A stretch of 58,979 bases of DNA from Clostridium sp. CAG:964 (GTDB lineage Bacteria > Bacillota > Clostridia > Oscillospirales > Acutalibacteraceae). The notes under the pieces are model-generated. The model ran no database searches and was not told the DNA's origin. It worked only from the letters and a program-made list of their open reading frames with translations. The translations under genes and the position numbers were made by a program. Shown here piece by piece: positions 17,290 to 25,286 of the stretch. Each line of letters opens with the position of its first letter. Position 1 is the first letter of the stretch. Location of the stretch: the NCBI GenBank assembly GCA_000435335.1, contig FR891333.1:1-58979 (forward strand), read 5' to 3'.

Positions 17290-17547
17290 TTACTTAGCCT
17301 TTTCAATAATCTCGACTAGTCTCCATCTTTTATCCTTAGAAAGAGGACGAGTTTGCATAATTCTTACTCTGTCGCCAATGCCGCACTCGTTGTTCTCGTC
17401 ATGAACCTTTAGCTTAACAGTTCTCTTTACGATTTTGCCGTATAGAGGGTGCTTAACGCTGTCTTCAATAGCAACAACTATTGTTTTGTCCATTTTGTCG
17501 CTTACAACCTTACCAACATTGGTTTTTCTTAAGTTTCTTTCACTCAT
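17290..17547 (-). CDS. rpsQ: 30S ribosomal protein S17
   Basis: 85 residues, an OB-fold 16S binder: RKTNVGKVVSDKMDKTIVVA, then VKHPLYGKIVKRT and the C-terminal RPLSKDKRWRLVEI. It lies 19 nt after rpmC. Confidence 0.97.
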   Translation of the reverse strand: MSERNLRKTNVGKVVSDKMDKTIVVAIEDSVKHPLYGKIVKRTVKLKVHDENNECGIGDRVRIMQTRPLSKDKRWRLVEIIEKAK

Positions 17548-17566
17548 GGCTCAAACCTCCTTCTAC

Positions 17567-17770
17567 TTATGCGTCAGCGCTGTTCTTTTCCATCTGTGTA
17601 AGTACAGTGTGTACTCTTGCGATGTCCTTCTTAACAGCACTAATACGCATTGGGTTCTCTAGCTGATTTATAGCCAACTGAAAACGAAGGTTAAATAGTT
17701 CCTCTTTTAGGTCCTTGAGCTTCTGCTGAAGCTCTTCTGCAGTTAATTCTCTTAGCTCTGAAGCCTTCAT
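17567..17770 (-). CDS. rpmC: 50S ribosomal protein L29
   Basis: 67 residues, a two-helix protein at the tunnel exit: MKASELRELTAEELQQKLKD, then NLRFQLAINQLENPMRI. Its start codon overlaps the rplP stop by one base (17770), implying coupled translation. Confidence 0.97.
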   Translation of the reverse strand: MKASELRELTAEELQQKLKDLKEELFNLRFQLAINQLENPMRISAVKKDIARVHTVLTQMEKNSADA

Positions 17771-18192
17771 TATTGCTCGCCCTCCGTTTCTTTCTTAACA
17801 AATTTACACTTAATTGGAAGTTTATTTGCAGCAAGACGCATAGCCTCTCTTGCTGTTTCCTCAGATACGCCGCCCAGCTCAAACATAACTCTGCCCGGCT
17901 TAACAACAGCTACCCAGTACTCAGGTGAGCCTTTACCGGAACCCATTCGTGTTTCAGCAGGCTTCTCTGTTACCGGCTTGTCTGGGAAAATCTTAATCCA
18001 AACCTTACCAAATCTCTTACAATATCTTGTCATAGCTACACGGGCAGCCTCAATCTGGTTAGATGTGATCCAAGATGGCTCTAATGCCTGTAGACCAAAA
18101 TCACCGTAAGAAACCTTGTTGCCACGGTAAGCCTTACCGGTCATACGACCTCTGTGAACTCTTCTGTATTTAACACGCTTTGGTAACAGCAT
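17770..18192 (-). CDS. rplP: 50S ribosomal protein L16
   Basis: 140 residues, starting MLLPKRVKYRRVHRGRMTGK. It helps shape the A-site tRNA pocket of the 50S subunit. The arginine hydroxylated in E. coli lies in the conserved region ETRMGSGKGSPEYWVAVVKP. It shares one base with rpsC upstream (18192) and one with rpmC downstream. Confidence 0.97.
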   Translation of the reverse strand: MLLPKRVKYRRVHRGRMTGKAYRGNKVSYGDFGLQALEPSWITSNQIEAARVAMTRYCKRFGKVWIKIFPDKPVTEKPAETRMGSGKGSPEYWVAVVKPGRVMFELGGVSEETAREAMRLAANKLPIKCKFVKKETEGEQ

Positions 18193-18893
18193 TATTTACT
18201 GCCTCCTTCCCTACGTGGCCTTCTGCTGCGGCGATTGTTATTGTTGTTCTCTTTTTCTGTATTTACATTAAGAACCTCGCCTCTGTAAAGCCATACTTTT
18301 ACGCCTATACGACCGTATGTTGTTGCAGCCTCTGCAAAACCGTAGTCGATGTCAGCTCTTAGTGTCTGTAGAGGAATTGTACCCTCATGGTATGTCTCGG
18401 AACGAGCAATTTCTGCTCCGCCCAAACGACCTGAACACATAACCTTGATACCCTTAGCACCAAACTTCATTGCTCTGCCGATTGACTGCTTCATAGCACG
18501 ACGGAATGAAATTCTGTTTTCCAGCTGAGCTGCAATGTTTTCAGCTACCAACTGTGCATTAAGATCAGGTGATTTTACCTCTACAACATTTATGCTTACC
18601 GGTTTACCCAGCATAGCTTCGCACTGCTTGCGAATTTTCTCTATCTCGCTGCCCTGCTTACCAATAACTAAGCCCGGCTTAGCGCAATGAATGTGAATTC
18701 TTACCTTAGATGCGTCACGCTCAATTTCAATCTTAGGAACACCTGCTGCATAAAGCTGCTTCTTTAGTGTTTTACGAAGATTATAATCCTCTACAAGCTG
18801 ATCACCAAAGTTGCTCTTGCCTGCAAACCAGCGTGAATCCCAATCTTTAATAACGCCTACACGCATACCGTGTGGATTAACTTTCTGGCCCAT
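18192..18893 (-). CDS. rpsC: 30S ribosomal protein S3
   Basis: 233 residues. It has a KH domain around residues 40-110 (IHIHCAKPGLVIGKQGSEIE) and the C-terminal S3 domain (GAKGIKVMCSGRLGGAEIAR). It lines the mRNA entry tunnel. The tail after VLNVNTEKEN is Asn/Arg-rich and low-complexity. Confidence 0.97.
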   Translation of the reverse strand: MGQKVNPHGMRVGVIKDWDSRWFAGKSNFGDQLVEDYNLRKTLKKQLYAAGVPKIEIERDASKVRIHIHCAKPGLVIGKQGSEIEKIRKQCEAMLGKPVSINVVEVKSPDLNAQLVAENIAAQLENRISFRRAMKQSIGRAMKFGAKGIKVMCSGRLGGAEIARSETYHEGTIPLQTLRADIDYGFAEAATTYGRIGVKVWLYRGEVLNVNTEKENNNNNRRSRRPRREGGSK

Positions 18894-18910
18894 TACTATA
18901 CCTCCTGTCG

Positions 18911-19249
18911 TTATTCAGCTTCTTTAAGCACAAGGGTAATGTGAGAAGTCTTTTTATTGATTCTGTATGCACGACCCTGTGCTCTTGGACGAATACGTTT
19001 TAGGGTCGGACCCTGACTTACTGAGCATTCTGCTACATATAGTTTTGTAATATCCATATTATGATTTGTCTCAGCGTTTGCCATAGCTGACTTCAGCAGC
19101 TTTTCCAGCGGCTCGCAAGCGGCCTTAGGAGTGTGCTTCAGAATTGCCATAGCTAGGTCAGCTGGCTTGTTTCTAATAAGATCAAGAACAATCTGAACCT
19201 TTCTTGGTGAAATACGGACATATTTTAGATAAGCCCTAGATTCTGCCAT
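18911..19249 (-). CDS. rplV: 50S ribosomal protein L22
   Basis: 112 residues. It lines the nascent-peptide tunnel with its long beta-hairpin (TLKRIRPRAQGRAYRINKKT). The N-terminus AYLKYVRISPRKVQIVLDLI is standard. It lies 17 nt before rpsC. Confidence 0.97.
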   Translation of the reverse strand: MAESRAYLKYVRISPRKVQIVLDLIRNKPADLAMAILKHTPKAACEPLEKLLKSAMANAETNHNMDITKLYVAECSVSQGPTLKRIRPRAQGRAYRINKKTSHITLVLKEAE

Positions 19250-19269
19250 TTTTATTATCTCCTTCCGCC

Positions 19270-19545
19270 TTATTTCTTAGTTGTCTTAGAACCGGCGTGA
19301 CCTCTGTATGTTCTTGTTGGTGCAAACTCACCCAGCTTGTGACCAACCATATCTTCGGTAACATATACCGGCACATGCTTGCGTCCGTCATGAACAGCAA
19401 ATGTGTGACCTACAAAAGCAGGGAAAATTGTTGAAGATCTGCTCCAAGTTTTTAGGATCTTCTTTTCACCGGCTTCGTTCATTTCTTGAACCCTTTTTAG
19501 TAGTACAGGCTGTACATAAGGGCCCTTCTTAATGCTTCTTCCCAT
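19270..19545 (-). CDS. rpsS: 30S ribosomal protein S19
   Basis: 91 residues, starting MGRSIKKGPYVQPVLLKRVQ, with KTWSRSSTIFPAFVGHTFAV and the C-terminal GEFAPTRTYRGHAGSK. It partners S13 in the subunit head. It lies between rplB and rplV. Confidence 0.97.
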   Translation of the reverse strand: MGRSIKKGPYVQPVLLKRVQEMNEAGEKKILKTWSRSSTIFPAFVGHTFAVHDGRKHVPVYVTEDMVGHKLGEFAPTRTYRGHAGSKTTKK

Positions 19546-19571
19546 TGATAAAGCTCCTTTCTGTATGCCTA

Positions 19572-20405
19572 TTACTTACCGTTTCTGCGTCTTACGATCA
19601 TCTTGTCAGAACGATTCTTCTTCTTTCTGGTCTTGTAACCAAGTGCAGGTTTACCCCAAGGAGTAACAGGACCCGGACGACCGACTGGGCTCTTACCTTC
19701 ACCACCACCGTGTGGGTGATCGTTAGGGTTCATAACTGAACCTCTTACTGTTGGTCTCCAACCCATATTACGCTTACGACCGGCCTTACCGATTTTAACA
19801 TTTTCGTGGTCAATGTTACTTACCTGACCGATAGTTGCCATACAGTTTATAGGAACATTTCTCAGCTCGCCTGACGGCAGTCTTAGAAGTGCCATTCCGT
19901 TTTCTTTAGCCATTAGCTGTGCCTGATTACCTGCTGATCTTGCAAGCTGAGCACCTCTGCCCGGATAAAGCTCTACATTGTGAATAAATGTACCTGTCGG
20001 AATATTGTTAAGCGGAAGTGCGTTGCCCGGCTTAATATCAGCAGACTCACTTGCAACAACTGTGTCGCCAACCTTTAGACCGTTAGGAGCTACAATGTAG
20101 TTCTTTTCGCCGTCCTCATACTCTACAAGAGCGATGAATGCTGAACGGTTTGGGTCATACTCAAGAGTCTTTACTGTACCAGATACATCAAACTTCTGTC
20201 TCTTAAAATCGATAATACGATACTTTCTTCTGTTACCGCCGCCTCTGTGACGAACAGTAATTCTACCATAGCTGTTACGACCTGACTTCTTATTTAGAGG
20301 AGCCAGCAAGCTCTTCTCAGGTGCAACCTTTGAAAGGCCGGAATAGTCAGTAACTGACATATTTCTTCTGGCATTTGTGGTAGGTTTATATAATTTAATA
20401 GCCAT
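19572..20405 (-). CDS. rplB: 50S ribosomal protein L2
   Basis: 277 residues. It contributes to the peptidyl-transferase region. The N-terminal domain has RHRGGGNRRKYRIIDFKR, and the C-terminal region has VRGSVMNPNDHPHGGGEGKS with the histidine conserved in all L2 proteins. It is separated from rplW by 83 nt, the largest gap among the S10 genes; that gap shows no clear promoter or terminator. Confidence 0.97.
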   Translation of the reverse strand: MAIKLYKPTTNARRNMSVTDYSGLSKVAPEKSLLAPLNKKSGRNSYGRITVRHRGGGNRRKYRIIDFKRQKFDVSGTVKTLEYDPNRSAFIALVEYEDGEKNYIVAPNGLKVGDTVVASESADIKPGNALPLNNIPTGTFIHNVELYPGRGAQLARSAGNQAQLMAKENGMALLRLPSGELRNVPINCMATIGQVSNIDHENVKIGKAGRKRNMGWRPTVRGSVMNPNDHPHGGGEGKSPVGRPGPVTPWGKPALGYKTRKKKNRSDKMIVRRRNGK

Positions 20406-20488
20406 TGTCTTTCACTCTCCTCATGATGGCTTTGCGGGAAAATGGCATTCCCATACATTCTGCCTGTTTATTTAAATTTTTAACAGGC

Positions 20489-20779
20489 TTACATCATGCC
20501 TTCAAAAAATTCGATTGCTTTGCTGTCTTCTGCAAGTGTTACATAAGCCTTCTTCCAGCTTCTTGTGTAGCCCTCGTATCTGCCCTGACGGCGGAACTTG
20601 CCACGCATATTAACTGTATTAACCTTTGAAACCTTAACCTTAAACAGCTCTTCAACTGCCTTAGCAATTTCAATTTTATTTGCAGCCTTAGCTACCTCAA
20701 AAGTGTACTTCTTATCTGCAATACCCATCATGCTCTTTTCTGTAACGATAGGTTTGATAATAATGTCCTGTGCTAGCAT
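20489..20779 (-). CDS. rplW: 50S ribosomal protein L23
   Basis: 96 residues, starting MLAQDIIIKPIVTEKSMMGI. It forms the docking site for trigger factor and SRP at the tunnel exit. The rRNA-binding loop KFRRQGRYEGYTRSWKKAYV is present. One base overlaps rplD (20779). Confidence 0.97.
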   Translation of the reverse strand: MLAQDIIIKPIVTEKSMMGIADKKYTFEVAKAANKIEIAKAVEELFKVKVSKVNTVNMRGKFRRQGRYEGYTRSWKKAYVTLAEDSKAIEFFEGMM

Positions 20780-21402
20780 TATGCGTACACCTCCTGAATT
20801 TTCTCTACTGCTTCCTTAGCGATAATAAGCTTGTCAGCATTCAGCATATCGTAAACATTCAGCTCGTTTACCTGTGCTGTTTTAACGCCAGGAATATTTC
20901 TTGCAGAGTTGATAACCTTCTTATCAACTGTCGGAAGAACGATTAGCGCCTTCTTCTCGCTGCCTACTGCCTTTAGCATAGCTGCGATTGTCTTAGTGCT
21001 GAAGCTCTCTGAAGCAATGCTGTCAATAACGATAATCTCGTTGCTTGCAGCCTTAGCTGAGAAAGCTGACTTCATAGCTAATCTTCTAACCTTTTTATTT
21101 ACTGTATAGCTGTAGTCTCTCGGCTTTGGAGCGAATACGATACCACCGTGTGTCCACTGCGGAGCTCTTGTTGAGCCCTGTCTTGCATGGCCTGTACCCT
21201 TTTGTCTCCAAGGCTTTCTGCCGCCGCCGGAAACCTCAGATCTTGTTAAAGCTGACTGTGTGCCCTGACGCTGATTAGCAAGGTAGTTAACTACCATATG
21301 ATGCATTACTGCTGCGTTAGGCTCAATTCCGAATACAGCCTCTGAAAGCTCTATAGTTGATACTTCCTTACCGGCCATATCTAGTACTGCTATATTAGGC
21401 AT
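20779..21402 (-). CDS. rplD: 50S ribosomal protein L4
   Basis: 207 residues. The extended tunnel loop is recognisable (RSEVSGGGRKPWRQKGTGHA). In gamma-proteobacteria L4 also represses its own operon by binding the S10 leader; whether it does so here is unknown, but the long leader upstream of rpsJ makes the question relevant. It lies 16 nt after rplC. Confidence 0.97.
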   Translation of the reverse strand: MPNIAVLDMAGKEVSTIELSEAVFGIEPNAAVMHHMVVNYLANQRQGTQSALTRSEVSGGGRKPWRQKGTGHARQGSTRAPQWTHGGIVFAPKPRDYSYTVNKKVRRLAMKSAFSAKAASNEIIVIDSIASESFSTKTIAAMLKAVGSEKKALIVLPTVDKKVINSARNIPGVKTAQVNELNVYDMLNADKLIIAKEAVEKIQEVYA

Positions 21403-21418
21403 TTAAACTCCTCCTTTC

Positions 21419-22051
21419 TTACGCCTTTACGGTGTCACGAATTACTACGATTCCACCGTTAGGACCCGGAACAGCGCCCTTAATAGCGATAAGGTTGTTT
21501 TCTGCGTCAACCTTTACTACTGCTAGGTTCTGTACTGTAACTCTTTCTGCACCCAGGTGACCTGCCATTTTCTTACCCTTCCAAACTCTTGAAGGACTTG
21601 AGCAAGCACCCATAGAACCGCCGTGTCTGGCAACCGGACCAGAACCGTGTGATTCCTTTAGTCTTTGGAAATTCCAACGCTTAATAACGCCGGCATAACC
21701 TTTACCTTTGCTTGTACCGGTAACATCTACCTTGTCACCGCTTGCAAATACATCTGCCTTTAGAATGTCGCCTACATTGTAAGCCTCTACATCGTCAAAG
21801 CGGAACTCACGAAGTGTTCTCTTTGGTGCTACATTAGCCTTGTCAAAGTGACCCTTCATAGGTTTGTTTACCTTGTGAGCCTTCAAATCGCCATAGCCAA
21901 TCTGAACTGATGCATAACCGTCGTTTTCAACAGTCTTCTTCTGAGAAACAACACATGGGCCTGCTTCTACAACTGTTACAGGGACAACGTTGCCCTTTTC
22001 GTCGAAAATCTGTGTCATACCGATTTTCTTACCAATTAGTGCTTTTTGCAT
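21419..22051 (-). CDS. rplC: 50S ribosomal protein L3
   Basis: 210 residues, starting MQKALIGKKIGMTQIFDEKG. It reaches towards the peptidyl-transferase centre with its loop (SHGSGPVARHGGSMG). It follows rpsJ by 77 nt, a spacer that contains short GTTGG/CCAAC dyads but no obvious terminator. Confidence 0.97.
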   Translation of the reverse strand: MQKALIGKKIGMTQIFDEKGNVVPVTVVEAGPCVVSQKKTVENDGYASVQIGYGDLKAHKVNKPMKGHFDKANVAPKRTLREFRFDDVEAYNVGDILKADVFASGDKVDVTGTSKGKGYAGVIKRWNFQRLKESHGSGPVARHGGSMGACSSPSRVWKGKKMAGHLGAERVTVQNLAVVKVDAENNLIAIKGAVPGPNGGIVVIRDTVKA

Positions 22052-22128
22052 TATATAATGCCTCCTATAAGGTTATTGGTTGGCTTTTGCCAACTTGACC
22101 CCAACTGACCAGGTTGGTTGAATTAAGA

Positions 22129-22440
22129 TTAAAGCTTAATCTCGATTTCAACACCGGCAGGGAGTTCTAAACTCATTAAAGCCTCAACCGTCTTGTTAGA
22201 TGGTCTTAGGATGTCGATTAGTCTCTTATGAGTTCTAATCTCAAACTGCTCACGGCTGTCCTTGTACTTATGAACAGCTCTTAGAATTGTTACAACCTGC
22301 TTCTCTGTTGGCAGAGGTACAGGACCTGATACTCTGGCACCTGTCTTCTTAGCAGTAGCTACTATTCTTTCTGCTGACTGGTCTACCAACTGATGGTCAT
22401 AACCCTTTAGTCTGATTCTGATTTTTTCCTTGACTGCCAC
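22129..22440 (-). CDS. rpsJ: 30S ribosomal protein S10
   Basis: 103 residues when started at GTG 22440 (reading M-AVKEKIRIRLKGYDH). This GTG has AAGGAGG 8 nt upstream. The ATG two codons earlier is only 2 nt from the same site, and longer frames run into the leader. The GTG start gives the normal family length. S10 is part of the 30S head and, as NusE, of antitermination complexes. It is the first gene of the superoperon. Confidence 0.93.
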   Translation of the reverse strand: MAVKEKIRIRLKGYDHQLVDQSAERIVATAKKTGARVSGPVPLPTEKQVVTILRAVHKYKDSREQFEIRTHKRLIDILRPSNKTVEALMSLELPAGVEIEIKL

Positions 22441-22744
22441 AATCATCGCCTCCTTAAGTATTGTTAGTTGGCGGGCAACCCTTTTCAAGAAATTAACAAC
22501 CTTGCCGGGTGTTTCATTCCTTTCTATTTAAAAACCGGATAGACATAAGTCAACCCGGGAAATAGCCGAAAAGCGTCCAGACACTACAAATTTGCACACA
22601 GCAACCCTAAGTGTGCTAAAATATAGCCGTCTGTAATAACATATCATCTGTCGCCCGGTTTAAAATCGGACATACTCCACGGAAAAACCGACTGATTATC
22701 AGCCGCAACCTCCCGCTTCATCGCATATCTGTCGCAGTCACGCA
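22441..22744 (-). promoter_or_regulatory. Long 5' leader of the S10 superoperon
   Basis: About 300 nt separate the predicted transcription start (near 22744) from rpsJ. No coding frame is convincing. Pairable elements on the minus strand include GGCTGA/TCAGTC, GCACAC/GTGTGC (22594-22616) and CCGGGT/ACCCGG (22505-22558). Such leaders often carry autoregulatory r-protein sites; here this is inference, and I did not recognise a named motif. Confidence 0.55.
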
Positions 22745-22750
22745 GGTAAT

Positions 22751-22779
22751 ATTATAGCATAGCACCTGCTTAATTGCAA
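22751..22779 (-). promoter_or_regulatory. Promoter of the S10-spc-alpha superoperon
   Basis: Minus strand: -35 TTGCAA (22774-22779), 17-nt spacer, -10 TATAAT (22751-22756) with an extended TGC immediately before it. A strong sigma-A promoter is expected for this operon. Confidence 0.85.
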
Positions 22780-22898
22780 CAAATTCCTTATTATATATTT
22801 TAGAACTTTCAGCATTTATTGCGAATTTTTTTGTTGAATATAACAACAAGCCTGTCCTGATAAGCCTGCTGTATAAGCCTTGCCGTCAGCGTCAATTA

Positions 22899-23003
22899 TC
22901 AGTTGTACATAACAGCTGAAAGAACTACCGAGCCAACAATAAGCACTGCACATACAATAGCAACTATTCTAACAATTAAGCTGCGTTTTTTGTTATAATT
23001 CAT
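22899..23003 (-). CDS. Small single-pass membrane protein, 34 residues, unknown function
   Basis: The frame reads MNYNKKRSLIVRIVAIVC and ends VLSAVMYN. A basic N-terminus (KKR) is followed by one hydrophobic helix of about 22 residues and a very short outer tail, so an N-in single-pass membrane protein is expected. GGGTGA stands 5 nt before the ATG. A textbook promoter lies 40 nt further upstream (23043-23071), which argues that it is expressed. It is divergent from the CobO-type gene and lies just upstream of the S10 promoter. I do not recognise a family. Confidence 0.65.
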   Translation of the reverse strand: MNYNKKRSLIVRIVAIVCAVLIVGSVVLSAVMYN

Positions 23004-23042
23004 AATATCACCCATTTCTCTTAACAAAATGTTCTTAGGGTT

Positions 23043-23071
23043 ATTATAATATGAAGCAAGGAGTTTTTCAA
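23043..23071 (-). promoter_or_regulatory. Promoter of the 34-residue membrane protein gene
   Basis: Minus strand: -35 TTGAAA (23066-23071), 17-nt spacer, -10 TATAAT (23043-23048). Confidence 0.8.
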
Positions 23072-23092
23072 CTGTTTTATAATCTAATTTAT

Positions 23093-23121
23093 TTGAATTA
23101 ATATATTGACTATGCTATAAT
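23093..23121 (+). promoter_or_regulatory. Promoter of the CobO-type gene
   Basis: -35 TTGAAT (23093-23098), 17-nt spacer, -10 TATAAT (23116-23121) with extended TGC. It is divergent from the promoter at 23043-23071; the two -35 boxes are 21 nt apart. Confidence 0.75.
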
Positions 23122-23142
23122 CAGTTAAAGGAAGTGATAATT

Positions 23143-23652
23143 ATGGTACATGTGTATTACGGTGACGGAAAGGGCAAAACCACAGCCGCCATAGGCTTAG
23201 CTATACGCTGCTGCGGAAACGGACAGACAGTCTTATTTACACAGTTTTTAAAAAGCGACAACAGTGGCGAACGAAGAATACTTGAATGTATTCCAAGTGT
23301 AAATATGCCGGAGCTGCCAAAAAATGTTAAATTTGTGTTTGATATGAAAGCCGAGGAGCACGCTGAATATAAGGCAAAAATGATAGAGCTGTATAACTAC
23401 CTCGCAGAGAACATAAGCAATTACGATATGATTGTTGCCGACGAAATTTTCTCTGCCGTAGATGTGGGGTTTATTACAACAAGCGATATTATAGACCTAA
23501 TCAACAAATGCCCACGAAGCACAGAGCTTGTGCTTACGGGACATAATCTTGACAAAAGTGTGCTTGTTTATGCAGATTATGTTACTTATATGTCAAAAAT
23601 TAAACATCCCTATGATGTTGGTATGGCGGCAAGACAGGGCATTGAGTATTAA
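23143..23652 (+). CDS. Cob(I)yrinic acid a,c-diamide adenosyltransferase (CobO/BtuR family)
   Basis: About 169 residues. The P-loop GDGKGKTTAAIGLAIRC is near the N-terminus, followed by the family segments VLFTQFLKS and IVADEIFSAVDVGFI and, near the end, ELVLTGHNLD. The expected role is ATP:corrinoid adenosylation, making the adenosyl-cobalamin cofactor. No other cobalamin gene is nearby, so it may act in corrinoid salvage. The ATG at 23143 has GGAAG 8 nt upstream; an upstream GTG at 23134 overlaps that site. A monocistronic transcript with a shared bidirectional terminator is likely. Confidence 0.88.
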   Translation: MVHVYYGDGKGKTTAAIGLAIRCCGNGQTVLFTQFLKSDNSGERRILECIPSVNMPELPKNVKFVFDMKAEEHAEYKAKMIELYNYLAENISNYDMIVADEIFSAVDVGFITTSDIIDLINKCPRSTELVLTGHNLDKSVLVYADYVTYMSKIKHPYDVGMAARQGIEY

Positions 23653-23725
23653 CGCCCTATTGTTAAATAAGATGTTTTTTCTTTAAGCCACTTACACCGC
23701 AAATCAAATTACAGTAAAAAAATCA

Positions 23726-23757
23726 ACCGCAGGCCGTTTTCAGCCTGCGGTTTAATT
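23726..23757. terminator. Bidirectional terminator between cobO-type and dac-type genes
   Basis: CCGCAGGC and GCCTGCGG form an 8-10 bp stem with a U-rich tail on either strand. It separates two convergent genes. Confidence 0.9.
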
Positions 23758-23763
23758 TTATGC

Positions 23764-25101
23764 TTAATATTTACTTAGCTTTATCTGCTTTTCTTCTTTT
23801 TTCTTGCTTGACGCTCTTGTCACAAGAATAACATACGCTATAAACAGTACTGCAATTATTCCTACTATTATTAAGAACAGAGGTGAAGTCACAATATTGC
23901 CTGCTACTATCATTATATACTTCAGCTGGCTTTTTTCTACAGTGTCGGCAGCTACCAGGTTTACCCTTGTAAGCTCTTCGCCGTTGTAAGAGATAGAAGC
24001 CGTACCGAGTATAGTACCCTCCTTTACAGGTGCGTCAACAGCATCCTGACACTTTGTTTCTATTTTAATGTCACTGTCCTTAACATTTTTAGACAGCATT
24101 GTTGAGTACTCAAACTCCGGCACTAAATCAACCTTATCAGCACCCTCGCCGTAGTTTACATTAACACTGCAAACCTTATCCTCGTTGCCAAGCACTGTAC
24201 GCATTGAAACATTGTCATATGCCCACTCGTACAGCTTTTTGCTTTCAAGTATGGCATAGTTAGTTTCAAGCTCGTTTCCGTCGGCGTCGTAGCACGGAGC
24301 ATTGTACGCTACACACATATATGAAACATCGTCCTTTAGTGCTGTTGACACAAGGCAGTGTCCCGCTTCGTCGGTAGTACCTGTTTTTATTCCCTTGGCA
24401 TACTTGTAGTAGTAGCCCTCTTCGTTAGGGTTAATCATCTTATTTGTATTTACAAGAGGATTTTCGTCATCTCCCTCTATGTAATACTCAACAGTGTTTG
24501 TAATATCCGTAAAATAAGGCGTTGTCATTGCATAGCGTGCAATCTTCAGCATATCTTCGGCTGTAGTGTATTGCTTATCGTCGTGAAGCCCATGAGGATT
24601 TACAAAGTTTGTATCCTTGCAGCCCAGCTCCTTCGCCTTGTCGTTCATAAGCTTTACAAACGCACTTACATCGCCGTTGCCTACATAGTCTGCCAAAACC
24701 AAAGCCGCATCGTTGCCGGAGCTTATCATCATACAGTGCAGCAGTTGAAATACAGAAAGCTTTTTTCCTACATATTGGTCAAGTCCCGAAAGAGAACTTC
24801 CTGTTCCTGCAAGCTCATTAAGCAGGTCTTCTTTTATTTCAACCTTCGTATCCTCCAGGTTTGCAACCTTTTCGGTTGTAATTATGTATGTCATAATTTT
24901 TGTGGTTGAAGCAGGGTAACATTTTTTATCTGAGTTTTTGCTGTACACCACAGTATCAGTATCTAAATTCACAAGATATAATATATCGGTTTTAGTATTA
25001 AAATCAATTGTATTTTTTACAGCACTTGCCGGAACAACAGAGACCGCTATAATCACTATTGACATTATCAGCGCTGAAATAACCGAAAGCTTTTTTTTCA
25101 T
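23764..25101 (-). CDS. D-alanyl-D-alanine carboxypeptidase (DacF/PBP5-type)
   Basis: About 445 residues. A signal peptide (1-27, MKKKLSVISALIMS...PASA) is followed by a serine peptidase S11 domain: SxxK at Ser65 (STTK), SGN at 128-130, and KTG at 239-241. It trims the terminal D-Ala of peptidoglycan stem peptides outside the membrane. Unlike classic PBP5, the C-terminus has a full transmembrane helix (about 405-430) and a basic cytosolic tail rather than an amphipathic helix. The start at 25101 is inferred from the signal sequence; the upstream frame lacks a ribosome binding site. Confidence 0.9.
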   Translation of the reverse strand: MKKKLSVISALIMSIVIIAVSVVPASAVKNTIDFNTKTDILYLVNLDTDTVVYSKNSDKKCYPASTTKIMTYIITTEKVANLEDTKVEIKEDLLNELAGTGSSLSGLDQYVGKKLSVFQLLHCMMISSGNDAALVLADYVGNGDVSAFVKLMNDKAKELGCKDTNFVNPHGLHDDKQYTTAEDMLKIARYAMTTPYFTDITNTVEYYIEGDDENPLVNTNKMINPNEEGYYYKYAKGIKTGTTDEAGHCLVSTALKDDVSYMCVAYNAPCYDADGNELETNYAILESKKLYEWAYDNVSMRTVLGNEDKVCSVNVNYGEGADKVDLVPEFEYSTMLSKNVKDSDIKIETKCQDAVDAPVKEGTILGTASISYNGEELTRVNLVAADTVEKSQLKYIMIVAGNIVTSPLFLIIVGIIAVLFIAYVILVTRASSKKKEEKQIKLSKY

Positions 25102-25170
25102 TAAATAATTCACGCCCTTTATTTTTTTACATATGTACGGATTCAATATATTGCTCGCACAACAACTTAT

Positions 25171-25199
25171 ATAATACAACATTATTAAGTAAATTACAA
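25171..25199 (-). promoter_or_regulatory. Probable promoter of the carboxypeptidase gene
   Basis: Minus strand: -35 TTGTAA (25194-25199), 17-nt spacer, -10 TATTAT (25171-25176). It lies after the recG terminator and about 70 nt before the start codon. Confidence 0.6.
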
Positions 25200-25208
25200 A
25201 CCATAATT

Positions 25209-25269
25209 AAAAAATCTACACTTATACTAAACACTGGCAAAAACTGTATAGGATTTTAGAGTAGATTTT
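25209..25269 (-). terminator. Probable terminator of tcdA-recG
   Basis: Minus strand: AAAATCTAC at the base pairs with GTAGATTTT, with an inner TATAC/GTATA helix, and the descending arm ends in a run of T. The stem is AT-rich, so strength is moderate. Confidence 0.65.
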
Positions 25270-25286
25270 ATATGACATAGTCTGTT

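Noticed and set aside
19546..20488. Search for an extra promoter or terminator in the 83-nt rplW-rplB spacer
   Set aside because: No box or hairpin of acceptable quality was found; treated as ordinary operon spacing.
22081..22128. GTTGG/CCAAC dyads between rpsJ and rplC as a terminator or attenuator
   Set aside because: They lack a U-run, and a stop here would silence the rest of the superoperon; short chance pairing is more likely.
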